Shown here: piece by piece, positions 24,114 to 32,558 of the stretch
How the letters are laid out: every line of letters begins with the position of its first letter
Position numbering within the stretch: position 1 is the first letter of the stretch
Assembly: GCA_964397015.1 (NCBI GenBank)
Contig: CAYNHL010000014.1
Coordinates: 1 to 44,030 of the forward strand
Origin: MADRE2 sp964397015
GTDB taxonomy: Bacteria > Desulfobacterota > Desulfobacteria > Desulfobacterales > Desulfobacteraceae
DNA: 44,030 nucleotides
Direction of reading: 5' to 3'
Notes under the pieces: generated by a model
What the model saw: the letters and a program-made list of their open reading frames with translations, nothing else
What the model was told of the DNA's origin: nothing
Database searches by the model: none
Translations under genes and position numbers: made by a program

Positions 24114-27074
24114 ATGCCTTTGCTGACAAAACAGAAATTTTCATTTATATCCAAAGGGATGGACAAAGACACTTTTACAGTGGTCAGTTTCAAGGGATTC
24201 GAGGCCATATCCAAACCCTATGAATTTGATATTCTGCTGGTGTCTGACAAAAAGGATGTCGATCCTCTCCAGGTGCTCAAGGACCCGGCTGTATTCACCA
24301 TTCACAGGGATGAAGAAGATGACGTGGACTTCAACGGGATCCTCATGCGGTTCGAGGAAACCCGGGAATATAACGAATATTTCTTTTTCAAGGCGGTCCT
24401 GGTTCCAAAGCTGTGGTGGTTGTCTTTGACCCACCACAACCAGGTTTTTTTGAACAAAACAGCGCCGGAAATCATGGAGGATGCATTGAAGGACGGGGGG
24501 CTCGCGCCTGGTATCGATTTTTCTTTCGACCTGATGAACACCTATCTTCCCTTTGAATACATCTGCCAGTACGATGAAAACCATTTTAATTTTGTATCCA
24601 GGTGGGCGCAGAGAGAAGGCATCTACTATTTTTTCGAACAGGCTGCCGCAGGTGAAAAAGTTGTTTTCACCGATTCAAAAATCGCGCACAAGGACCTGCT
24701 GCCTGGCAAGGACCTATATTATGACCCTCCGTCCGGCCTGGCGGGTTTTCATGCAAAGGAGGTGATCCATTCCTTTGTATGCAGGCACAACATGCTGCCG
24801 CAGAAAATCCATTTAAAGGACTACAATTACCTCAAGCCGTCCATGGCGGTCGAAGGAATGGCGGATGTGGACGAAAACGGCAGGGGAGAAAATTATATCT
24901 ACGGGGACCATTTCGATGATCCTGAGGAAGGCAACCGCCTGGCTGCCATCCGGGCGGAAGGCCTTTTGTGCAAAAAATCGGAATTCAGCGGTGAAAGCTC
25001 GGTTCCTTTCATGGTTCCCGGGTATACGTTCGACCTGCATGAACATTACAAAAAAGGGTATAACGTAAAATACCTCGTCACCGAGGTAGTGCATGAGGGA
25101 CACCAGACCGGCTACCTGATCGCCGGGCTCAGTGCGGCCGTAGCGCGGCATGACGAGGAGATGTTTTATTCCAACTCCTTTACCGCCATTTATTCGGACA
25201 AGCAGTTCAGGGCACCCCATGATGCCTTGAAGCCGAGGATATCCGGGAGCATCAATGCAAAAATAGATGCCGCAGGCAGCGGACAATATGCGGAAATAGA
25301 TGAATACGGGCGCTATAAAGTCATCCTTCCTTTTGATCTCAGCGGCAGGTTCAATGGAAAAGCTTCGGCCTGGTTCAGGATGATGCAGCCGTATGCCGGA
25401 GAAAACCAGGGCATGCATTTTCCTCTGCACAAGGGAACGGAGGTCCTGCTCACCTTTATTGACGGCAACCCGGATCGACCCGTGATTTCCGGGGCCGTGC
25501 CCAACCCTGAAACATCCAGCCCGGTAAAGGACCAGAACCAGACCAAGTCCATTATTACAACGGGAAAAAACATACCGGACCCATCGGTCGGAGCTGCCGC
25601 CATGGGAGCCATGACTACTTCCGGCAGCTGGACAACGACTCCCACGGACAATTACATTGAATTCGAGGATTATGCCGGATCCGAGAGAATCCGGCTGCAC
25701 TCGGATCACGATCTGTGGCTCGAAGCCCAGAACCGTTACGCCGATTACCAGACAGGGGTACCTACCACTGCTGAAACACGTCCCACCCATGTGGCTGACC
25801 TGATCGAAAAAATGTACGAATATGACAGCAGTGCTTTTGCGCCCAAGGGGTTTGAACCCTTCAGCGACCAGGTTCCGTATGTCAAGTCCACTGCCGGAGG
25901 TGATACCACCACCGTGGATTACGGTACAATGTCCACCGATGCCGAGAAATGGAAGTACCTTGTGGATAAAGGCAAGGTAACCGTTGCCAGGGGGGACACC
26001 TTCAACACCCAGGAAGGCAACATTTACGATTTCGGCGGATACTGGAACTACAACCTGGGAAACTGTTATGTCGAAGAACACCTGAACCAGAAGGGAGAAC
26101 TGAACAAGACCCGTTCCAAGGACCTGCTTGACAAAGGCGGACCCGGCTGGACCAAGGTGGACTGGTCCAAGGCATTTGACAGCGATGCAGACAAAGGACC
26201 TGGAGAAAGCGACATCGAAATAGGCAGCTCCAGCGACTGGAAAGACAGCGGAAGCGGCACCAATGTCTGGGTTAACAAGACTATCGGCAATGCATATACT
26301 TATTCTCAGGGACATGCCATCGAGGTCAGCAAGGGGGATTCTCTTTCCATTCAGCATGGCGGCAAGCACGTGGATATAGCTTACAGGGGGGATGATTCCA
26401 TTAAGTCATGGAGCTGGTCCAGCGCCGGTGTCAGCAAGGAGAAAAAATGGACTTCTGACGGGTTCATGTATTATGAAAGTCAGTACGAAGCATCGACCGG
26501 TATCGGTTCAGAAACAAAATGGGATGCATTTTCAGAAAAAAAGGTATACAACGAATCAACAAACGAAGCAAGCGGCACAGCGAGTGTGACCACGTACTGC
26601 CGGGACAGCGGCAAAATGCTGTCGTACACTTCCTCCCATCAGGGCGCCAATTCGGTTCACAGCCATGAATTCAACTGGGCCAATACGGCCAAATCATCTT
26701 TTACATTTGCCGCAGGGATGGCATTTTCTCTCGATATGTCCATGCAGGTGGCACTTAACACTAAAATGGCGGGATCCATGGCTCTAAATTTAGTCGGCGG
26801 TGTAGCCGCGGAAATGAACCTGCCTCTGGGACCCAATATTAAAATTGAGTTTGACAAGAGTACGTTGAAAATAGAAATTGATGCCACGGGCACAACCATC
26901 AAGCTCGCGGGCGTGGAATTGGAAATGAAACAAGCCCTGGCGAAAGTATTCAAAGAAAACGCCCTGGCGAAAATTGCAAAATACGGTGCAATTGGAATTT
27001 CCAATGGGTATAAGTTTTCAGTAGATAAAGGAGGAATGGCATTACAAAATCTTATGATGAGCATTAACACATGA
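24114..27074 (+). CDS. vgrG: T6SS spike protein VgrG (TssI) with long C-terminal region
   Basis: This 986-residue protein has the gp27/gp44-like base at residues about 1-370: VVSFKGFEAISKPYEFDILLV at the start, LPFEYICQYDENHFNFVSRWAQREGIYYFFEQ near 150, then the usual 'EEGNRLAAIRAEG' region. The gp5 OB-fold follows at about 372-475 (YAEIDEYGRYKVILPF, GMHFPLHKGTEVLLTFIDGNPDRPVISGAV). After a DYAGSERIRLHSDHDLWLEAQNR segment comes about 400 residues rich in Gly, Ser, Thr and Tyr, expected to form the needle beta-helix. An Ala/Gly/Met-rich amphipathic stretch at about 862-905 follows. No known toxin domain is visible. The final TGA overlaps the ATG of the DUF2169 gene. Composition becomes AT-rich in the last 300 bases. 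Confidence 0.92.
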   Translation: MPLLTKQKFSFISKGMDKDTFTVVSFKGFEAISKPYEFDILLVSDKKDVDPLQVLKDPAVFTIHRDEEDDVDFNGILMRFEETREYNEYFFFKAVLVPKLWWLSLTHHNQVFLNKTAPEIMEDALKDGGLAPGIDFSFDLMNTYLPFEYICQYDENHFNFVSRWAQREGIYYFFEQAAAGEKVVFTDSKIAHKDLLPGKDLYYDPPSGLAGFHAKEVIHSFVCRHNMLPQKIHLKDYNYLKPSMAVEGMADVDENGRGENYIYGDHFDDPEEGNRLAAIRAEGLLCKKSEFSGESSVPFMVPGYTFDLHEHYKKGYNVKYLVTEVVHEGHQTGYLIAGLSAAVARHDEEMFYSNSFTAIYSDKQFRAPHDALKPRISGSINAKIDAAGSGQYAEIDEYGRYKVILPFDLSGRFNGKASAWFRMMQPYAGENQGMHFPLHKGTEVLLTFIDGNPDRPVISGAVPNPETSSPVKDQNQTKSIITTGKNIPDPSVGAAAMGAMTTSGSWTTTPTDNYIEFEDYAGSERIRLHSDHDLWLEAQNRYADYQTGVPTTAETRPTHVADLIEKMYEYDSSAFAPKGFEPFSDQVPYVKSTAGGDTTTVDYGTMSTDAEKWKYLVDKGKVTVARGDTFNTQEGNIYDFGGYWNYNLGNCYVEEHLNQKGELNKTRSKDLLDKGGPGWTKVDWSKAFDSDADKGPGESDIEIGSSSDWKDSGSGTNVWVNKTIGNAYTYSQGHAIEVSKGDSLSIQHGGKHVDIAYRGDDSIKSWSWSSAGVSKEKKWTSDGFMYYESQYEASTGIGSETKWDAFSEKKVYNESTNEASGTASVTTYCRDSGKMLSYTSSHQGANSVHSHEFNWANTAKSSFTFAAGMAFSLDMSMQVALNTKMAGSMALNLVGGVAAEMNLPLGPNIKIEFDKSTLKIEIDATGTTIKLAGVELEMKQALAKVFKENALAKIAKYGAIGISNGYKFSVDKGGMALQNLMMSINT

Positions 27075-30000
27075 TTATTTTCAGGCCCCTACAATTAAGC
27101 TTTAATCATCAGGTTTTAGAACAGAATCGAAAATTTTACTCGATTACATCTCTCGTTTCAGGTATTGATCTTCAAACCGGAAAAACACTTCTGGATGTCA
27201 ATTATCTCAAAGATGTTTTTGAATGTATGGGGGACAATCCCCTGCCGGATATGGGGATGCCCAAACCCAACGGAGAATTTCTGGTTTCAGGCAGCTATTA
27301 CTCACCAGACAGCCAACCGGTTACCGGAGGAGAAGTAAAAGTCAGGCTAGGAAATAATGAAAAAAGCCTGTATGTCTTTGGCCCCAGAAAATGGAAAGGG
27401 GGTTTTCCTTCTAAGCCCACACCTGTCACCTCCATGGCCATAAACTATACAAATGCGTTCGGCGGAGAAGGTTACGACAAAAACCCGGCCGGTATGGGAT
27501 TTAAAGATGGATTCCTTCCTTGTATTGAAGAGCCCGGACATCTTGTGGGATCCCAGGATGACACCCCGTCTCCGGCCGGTCTTGGTCCTCTGTACCCCAT
27601 GCTTCCCCAGAGAATGCAATTCCAGGGAACTTATGATTCAAATTACAGAGAAAACTATTTCCCGGGATACCCGGCTGATCATGACTGGAAGTTTTTTTTA
27701 TGCTCACCGTCTGATCAGTGGAATAAAGAATTTTATAGCGGCGATGAGACGTTTAGCCTATATAATATGCACCCGGTAATTCCGTTGATAAAAGGAACCC
27801 TTCCAGGTCTTTATGCCCGATGTTTTATTGATCAAAGAATAAATAACCAGAGTTTATTCAGCGAACTGCCACTGCATCTGGATACCATCTGGTTTTTCCC
27901 TGAAAAACTTATTGGCCTGCTTTATTTTCGTGGTGTCAAAGAAGTCGGAGATGATGAAGCAAATGATATTACCCATGTTCTTTGCGCCTATGAGAACAAA
28001 ATGCAGTCGCCCCGCTCTCTTGATTATTATCAGGCTGCACTTGAAAAACGTCAAAACAGCGATGACACATTATTGAATAACCTGAACACTCTGGACTTAA
28101 TACCTGAGGGCCATCAATCCGCCATGGAAATTCTTGTCAGCCAGGCGCTCGATGAAGAATCTGATAGTGAATTTGCCAACAATATGGATGCCAAGGCTGA
28201 TGAAATACAGAAAATGGTTGATGAGCAGATTGAAAAAGCTATCCGGGAGACGGAAAACAGTCTTGAGATTATTGATATTCCAGATGATGCCTGGGAGCAT
28301 CTCCCTGATGGGGCCAAATCCCATATGCCCGGGAAAAAAGGCGGGCTTGATATCAGAAAACTGATGGAGCAGAAAACAGATGCAACGCCAGATCCTGATA
28401 TTGAAAATTTGAATATCAGACTTAAATCAGTGATCCCAGGGCTCCATTCAGGAGATCCAAAACAAATTGATCTCAAGGACTTTTCATTTGATAAGATGGA
28501 TGATCTTTTTGATGCGGTTGATGAACTGACCCAAAAAAAAACAAAAGAAATAGAAACTCTTGTAAAAAAGGAAACAGACAAGGCTGCAAAAAATATCAGG
28601 GAACAGATCCAGGACATTGATAAACAGATCCACAATATTGCAAGTAGTTCAGATCCAAAAGCCTCAGATCAATTAAAATCACTTGAAGACTCAAAAATAA
28701 AATTGACTGATACTCTTGAGGCATTGGATCATCTGGATTTAAATAACCCCAGGACCCAAAAAGCACCCCTGCCCCGTATGGACGTTAAAGAGATCATGGA
28801 ACAGGTAAGCCAGACACAACCCGTTATTGACTCCGGGGTGATGGAGGCCATGCAGCTTGTTCAGGCCATGAAACAGATGGGCGCCGATATGGAACATACT
28901 CAGGAAATGGAAGCAAGGATCAAAGATCAAATTGAAGCCGCCAGAGAGCAGGTTGAAAATTCAATGGGACAGGTTGAAAAAGCCATTAAAGAAGCTGAGC
29001 AAGACTTCAAAGAAAGCTACATCATGGGTGCCCATTTCATAGATGAAGGACTAAGCCCACATAAAGAATCCATAGAAACCGTAAGGGAACAATTTCTCAA
29101 TAAAGTGTCAAACCAGAAAAGCGTTGCCGATGGAGACTGGGCATGCATCGATCTTGAAGGAGAAAACCTTGACGGCATTGACCTGTCAGGGGCCTTCCTT
29201 GAACAGGTCAATTTCAAAGGAGCCAGTCTGAAGGGTGCCAATCTTTCCAGAGCGATACTTTCCAGGGCAATACTTGACGCGGCAGTCCTGACAGGGGCAA
29301 ACCTTGAAGAAGCCAATATCGGGGCTGTAAAAGCGCATAAAGCTGTTTTTACCGAGGCACGCCTCAAATCTGCAAAACTTTCCAGAGGAGATTTTACCAA
29401 AGCTGATTTTACAAATGCAGACCTGGAAGATATTGAATCTCTGGAGATTATTATTGACCATGCTGTTTTTACCCACGCTCATATGCCCGGGGTGAATTTT
29501 ATTGAAACAAAATTCTCAGGTGCTGTGTTTCAGAATGCGGATATGGACACATCCGCATTTATAAAATGCCATATAGAAACCAGTGATTTTTCACAATCAA
29601 TGATGACAAGGTGCGCATTTGTGGATACATCGTTACTGGACTGTAAATTTCAAAAAGCGGATCTTTCCAATGCGTGCTTTGTATCCACTGATCCGGAAAA
29701 AATTATTACAATAGATCTTGATTTCAGTGATGCCTGTTTAAGGCAGACCAATTTTCAGGGGATGCGATTACAAAAGGTCATTTTCAAAAATGCAGACATG
29801 GAAAATGCTTTCTTTGGGGATGCTGATTTATCCGGAGCCAATTTAAGCGGTGCCCGGGCAAAAAATGCCCAGTTCAGGAAAGCCGACTTGACAAATGCCA
29901 CGCTTGACAAAATAAACCTGGATCAAGGCTCTCTATCCAAAGCCAACCTGGCCAATGCCTCATTTAAAGGGGCCAACCTGTTTTCAGTCGATTTTTTAAG

Positions 30001-30076
30001 GTCCAACATATCCCGTACTGATTTTTCTCTGGCCAACCTGGATAACACGTTGATTGAGAACTGGAGACCTGAATAA
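27071..30076 (+). CDS. DUF2169 adaptor-like protein with helical middle and pentapeptide repeats
   Basis: This 1001-residue protein has three parts. Residues about 1-330 match DUF2169: LQLSFNHQVLEQNRKFYSITSLV, VFGPRKWK, MAINYTNAFGGEGYDKNPAGMGF, the PQRMQFQGTYD region and LHLDTIWFFPEKLIGLLYFRG. DUF2169 proteins act as adaptors between VgrG/PAAR and cargo in other T6SSs, for example in Agrobacterium. Residues about 335-690 are almost entirely charged and helical with Glu/Lys/Gln heptad-like stretches (DEIQKMVDEQIEKAIRETE; EARIKDQIEAAREQVENS). From about 695 to the end there are pentapeptide repeats of the A(D/N)Lxx type (FKGASLKGANLSRAILSRA). It overlaps vgrG by four bases and the next gene by one. 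It is markedly AT-rich, which suggests transfer as a module. Confidence 0.85.
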   Translation: MIIFRPLQLSFNHQVLEQNRKFYSITSLVSGIDLQTGKTLLDVNYLKDVFECMGDNPLPDMGMPKPNGEFLVSGSYYSPDSQPVTGGEVKVRLGNNEKSLYVFGPRKWKGGFPSKPTPVTSMAINYTNAFGGEGYDKNPAGMGFKDGFLPCIEEPGHLVGSQDDTPSPAGLGPLYPMLPQRMQFQGTYDSNYRENYFPGYPADHDWKFFLCSPSDQWNKEFYSGDETFSLYNMHPVIPLIKGTLPGLYARCFIDQRINNQSLFSELPLHLDTIWFFPEKLIGLLYFRGVKEVGDDEANDITHVLCAYENKMQSPRSLDYYQAALEKRQNSDDTLLNNLNTLDLIPEGHQSAMEILVSQALDEESDSEFANNMDAKADEIQKMVDEQIEKAIRETENSLEIIDIPDDAWEHLPDGAKSHMPGKKGGLDIRKLMEQKTDATPDPDIENLNIRLKSVIPGLHSGDPKQIDLKDFSFDKMDDLFDAVDELTQKKTKEIETLVKKETDKAAKNIREQIQDIDKQIHNIASSSDPKASDQLKSLEDSKIKLTDTLEALDHLDLNNPRTQKAPLPRMDVKEIMEQVSQTQPVIDSGVMEAMQLVQAMKQMGADMEHTQEMEARIKDQIEAAREQVENSMGQVEKAIKEAEQDFKESYIMGAHFIDEGLSPHKESIETVREQFLNKVSNQKSVADGDWACIDLEGENLDGIDLSGAFLEQVNFKGASLKGANLSRAILSRAILDAAVLTGANLEEANIGAVKAHKAVFTEARLKSAKLSRGDFTKADFTNADLEDIESLEIIIDHAVFTHAHMPGVNFIETKFSGAVFQNADMDTSAFIKCHIETSDFSQSMMTRCAFVDTSLLDCKFQKADLSNACFVSTDPEKIITIDLDFSDACLRQTNFQGMRLQKVIFKNADMENAFFGDADLSGANLSGARAKNAQFRKADLTNATLDKINLDQGSLSKANLANASFKGANLFSVDFLRSNISRTDFSLANLDNTLIENWRPE

Positions 30077-31143
30077 TGCCGGACATCCTCACAGCAGACG
30101 AACTGTCAAGACAGGTAAAAAAAGGAGAAGTGTTTTTCCAGGAAAATTTCTCCGGAATGGACTTAACGGGTAAAGACCTATCCGGAGGTACCTTCAGTGA
30201 AACCTGTTTTGATAATTGCAATTTCAGCCAGGCCAACCTGAAAGAAACCACATTCAGCGACTGTTCCATTAATAATGCAACATTCCATCATATCACCGCA
30301 AATGAGGCAAACTTCATCCAATGCCGCCTCGAAAGGGCCGATTTTAAGGATTTGGATGTGGAATATATCCGGTTCATAAAGTCTGAAATGGCAGGATCTG
30401 ATTTTTCAAATGCCGTCTTAACCAACCTGTGTTTATTCGCAGATACCCGGCTTGATGGCGCCGCTTTTGTGAACACCAGACTTGATACAGCTGCTTTTAC
30501 ATCCTGCAGCATGCATGACTGCAATCTATCAGGGGCGATTATCGATAAGACAACCTTTTATCAGTGTGGATTTGAAAATAATATTTTTAAGGATGCTGAA
30601 ATTCGTCTTTCACTCTTTTATGACGCTACGTTTATTGACACTGATTTTTCAAATATGGATTTAACCCAGGTTCAGTTTCATAACAGTACGTTGACCGGGT
30701 GTAATTTTTCAGCAACAAAACTAAAACAGGGTGGATTTATGTGGGCAAACCTTGAAAACTCGAAATTTAATCATGCATATCTTGAGACTGCCAATTTTTT
30801 TGAAGCAAAACTGACAGGATCAAGCTTTGTGAATGCCAATATGAAAATGGCAAGCCTGCAGAATGCACAAATGACAGGATGTAATTTTACATCTGCCTGT
30901 CTTCACCAGGCGCAAATGGAAGGAATTCAGGCGCAGAACACTTTATTTAAGGGTGCTGATCTCATTTATGCAGACCTGTCACATGCCGACATCAAGAAGT
31001 CAGATTTCTCTGATACCAATCTTTTTATGACCAATCTTCACGAAATAGATGATGAACATACAAATTGGCAAGGTTCAAAAAGAACCCTGGCAAGGGGAAC
31101 GGATTCCAAACGACTCAAATCAGAACAGTGGGGGAAAAAATGA
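30076..31143 (+). CDS. Pentapeptide-repeat protein of the VgrG/DUF2169 module
   Basis: This 355-residue protein consists almost entirely of pentapeptide repeats from about residue 25 to 320 (FSGMDLTGKDLSGGTFSET, CNFSQANLKETTFSD, DFSNMDLTQVQFHNSTLTG). A short Lys/Arg-rich tail follows. Such repeats fold into a right-handed quadrilateral beta-helix. There is no signal peptide. The start codon shares one base with the stop of the DUF2169 gene (TAATG) and the stop overlaps the DUF3540 start (ATGA), so production is coupled. The repeats resemble those at the end of the preceding protein, and the two may have arisen by duplication or may stack. An adaptor, spike-extension or cargo role is inferred from position only. 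Confidence 0.8.
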   Translation: MPDILTADELSRQVKKGEVFFQENFSGMDLTGKDLSGGTFSETCFDNCNFSQANLKETTFSDCSINNATFHHITANEANFIQCRLERADFKDLDVEYIRFIKSEMAGSDFSNAVLTNLCLFADTRLDGAAFVNTRLDTAAFTSCSMHDCNLSGAIIDKTTFYQCGFENNIFKDAEIRLSLFYDATFIDTDFSNMDLTQVQFHNSTLTGCNFSATKLKQGGFMWANLENSKFNHAYLETANFFEAKLTGSSFVNANMKMASLQNAQMTGCNFTSACLHQAQMEGIQAQNTLFKGADLIYADLSHADIKKSDFSDTNLFMTNLHEIDDEHTNWQGSKRTLARGTDSKRLKSEQWGKK

Positions 31144-31799
31144 ATCATCCTGCAAGAAAAGTAATCCCGATGCATCACACCAATGATTCATCCATCAGGA
31201 CCTGTAGTGTAGAATCAGTGACCCGGGATATAATTACGGTCAATATTGCCGGTGATATTAAAACCGCAAAAAAAGCCTTTTCCTGTATCATAGATGTCAA
31301 CCCCGGCGATATCGTCATCTGTGCAGACAATCATGACGGCAACACCTATATCCTTGGCATTATTGAAAGGCCCGGAACCAGAACAATGAACATGTCGTTT
31401 CCTGGTGATGCAAAGGTTCAAACCATGCAGGGAAGCCTGCAAATCAATGCCCATGACAGCATCGGGATCGCATCTGCCAATGTAAATTGTTTTTCAAAAA
31501 AAGTGGTCCATAAAAGCCATGACGCTATTATCTCTTATGAACATGCAACCGCTGAAGGTCATGAGCTCCAGGCCAGTTTCAAGACCGTCCAGTTTATCAG
31601 CAACCTGATCAATACCATGGCCCGGCAGGTTATCAGCCGGTTCAAGGGCTACATACGGCACACCGAAGGAAGCGACATGGTAAATGCCGGCCAGATGACG
31701 CAGCAGTCCCGGGGGCTGTTTTCCGTGGACGCAAAACATACCATCATGAACAGCCGGGAAAGCACCAAGATCGATGGCAAAAAAATTCTGATGGGATAA
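31140..31799 (+). CDS. DUF3540-family protein of the T6SS spike module
   Basis: The start is placed at ATG 31140, overlapping the preceding stop, giving 219 residues. The in-frame ATG at 31065 lies within the pentapeptide gene. The protein shows the DUF3540 layout. An N-terminal small beta-barrel-like part reads RTCSVESVTRDIITVNIAGD and CIIDVNPGDIVICADNHDGNTYILGII, similar in rhythm to an OB/gp5 spike fold. A beta-repeat segment follows (LQINAHDSIGIASANVNCFSK). The helix reads FKTVQFISNLINTMARQVISRFKGYIRHTEGSDMVNAGQM. DUF3540 genes typically sit with DUF2169 and DUF4150 genes in T6SS loci. A direct structural role next to the spike is inferred. The gene covers the switch from AT-rich back to normal composition near 31.6 kb. 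Confidence 0.8.
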   Translation: MNHPARKVIPMHHTNDSSIRTCSVESVTRDIITVNIAGDIKTAKKAFSCIIDVNPGDIVICADNHDGNTYILGIIERPGTRTMNMSFPGDAKVQTMQGSLQINAHDSIGIASANVNCFSKKVVHKSHDAIISYEHATAEGHELQASFKTVQFISNLINTMARQVISRFKGYIRHTEGSDMVNAGQMTQQSRGLFSVDAKHTIMNSRESTKIDGKKILMG

Positions 31800-31814
31800 T
31801 AAAAGGAGTCAAAT

Positions 31815-32219
31815 ATGTTTGCAAACTGTTCAATGCCCGGAATGGACCTCGCTTTTCCGGATGTATGCCGGACGCCGGCGCCGCCGCCGGTGGTCATGGT
31901 GCCGATTCCCTATCCGAATTTTGCCGTCAAAACCATGGCCATTCCGCCCACGGCATCCATGAAGTATCTCATCACGTTTATGCCATCCCACCATATCGGG
32001 ACAACAATCCCGACCAGCATGGGCGACAACACGGGAGCACTGGGCGGCATGGCTTCCCAGATCATGATGGGTCCTGCCCGGAATATTAAATGCAGCACGA
32101 AAGTCATCACCGGCGGCATGCCCGCTACCCGGTGGCTGGACAACACCATGCAGAACCTGACCAATGCCAGCGGCATGACCCTGGTGCCCGGACAGTTTAA
32201 AGTGATATACCTGACATGA
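31815..32219 (+). CDS. PAAR-like spike-tip protein, DUF4150 family
   Basis: This 134-residue protein starts after AAAAGGAG. DUF4150 features are the opening FANCSMPGMDLAFPDVCRTPAPPPVVMVPIPYPN and the central MPSHHIGTTIPTSMGDNTGALGGMASQIMMGPARNIKCSTKVITGG with a 'PATRWLDNT' box. DUF4150 proteins are PAAR-like and sharpen the VgrG tip. The gene ends right after the domain, so there is no fused toxin. His and Cys residues that could hold a metal are present (HH near 57, Cys near 92), but binding is not shown. It provides the tip that the cluster would otherwise lack, as no classical PAAR gene is in the window. Confidence 0.86.
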   Translation: MFANCSMPGMDLAFPDVCRTPAPPPVVMVPIPYPNFAVKTMAIPPTASMKYLITFMPSHHIGTTIPTSMGDNTGALGGMASQIMMGPARNIKCSTKVITGGMPATRWLDNTMQNLTNASGMTLVPGQFKVIYLT

Positions 32220-32251
32220 TACGATAAACCAGAAATTTTTGGAGTGACAAA

Positions 32252-32554
32252 ATGACCGATTCAAACAGTAAATCAGCAGAAAACGGCCGTGCTGAAAGAG
32301 GCCAGGAAATACAGTTTCATGTCCCCCCTGAGCTGGATTACGTCTACCGTGATGTTTTCAATGTGTATGCCGGGGCCGGGGACGTGATCATTGAATTCGG
32401 CAACCACCACAGGTCCATGCCCAGACATGCCAGTATTTCCAACCGCATTGTCATGACTACGGCCAATGCCTACATTCTGGTCCAGACCCTTCAGCAGGCG
32501 CTTCAGCAGGCCCAGAGCGCCTTACAGCACAGTCTTTCAAGACAAAAGGAATAA
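32252..32554 (+). CDS. Small DUF3467-like protein in the T6SS spike module
   Basis: This 100-residue protein starts after TTGGAG. A charged N-terminus (residues 1-20) is followed by a compact domain: PELDYVYRDVFNVYAGAGDVIIEFGN, then ISNRIVMTTANAYILVQTLQQAL and a Gln/Ala-rich helix. The pattern 'YxNxxxVxxxxxxxxxxFG...RIVMT..xAxxLxxxLxxAL' resembles DUF3467, a small family of unknown function. It lies between the PAAR-like gene and the TssB/TssC-like gene, and it may serve as a partner of one of them. No catalytic motif is visible. Confidence 0.6.
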   Translation: MTDSNSKSAENGRAERGQEIQFHVPPELDYVYRDVFNVYAGAGDVIIEFGNHHRSMPRHASISNRIVMTTANAYILVQTLQQALQQAQSALQHSLSRQKE

Positions 32555-32558
32555 TACC

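Noticed and set aside
24813..26369. 518-residue open frame on the minus strand opposite vgrG
   Set aside because: It lies wholly antisense to a confidently identified VgrG, has no recognisable domain or binding site, and is a mirror effect of the codon use of the real gene.
31815..32219. Toxin domain fused to the PAAR-like protein
   Set aside because: The reading frame ends right after the DUF4150 domain, so no effector extension exists.
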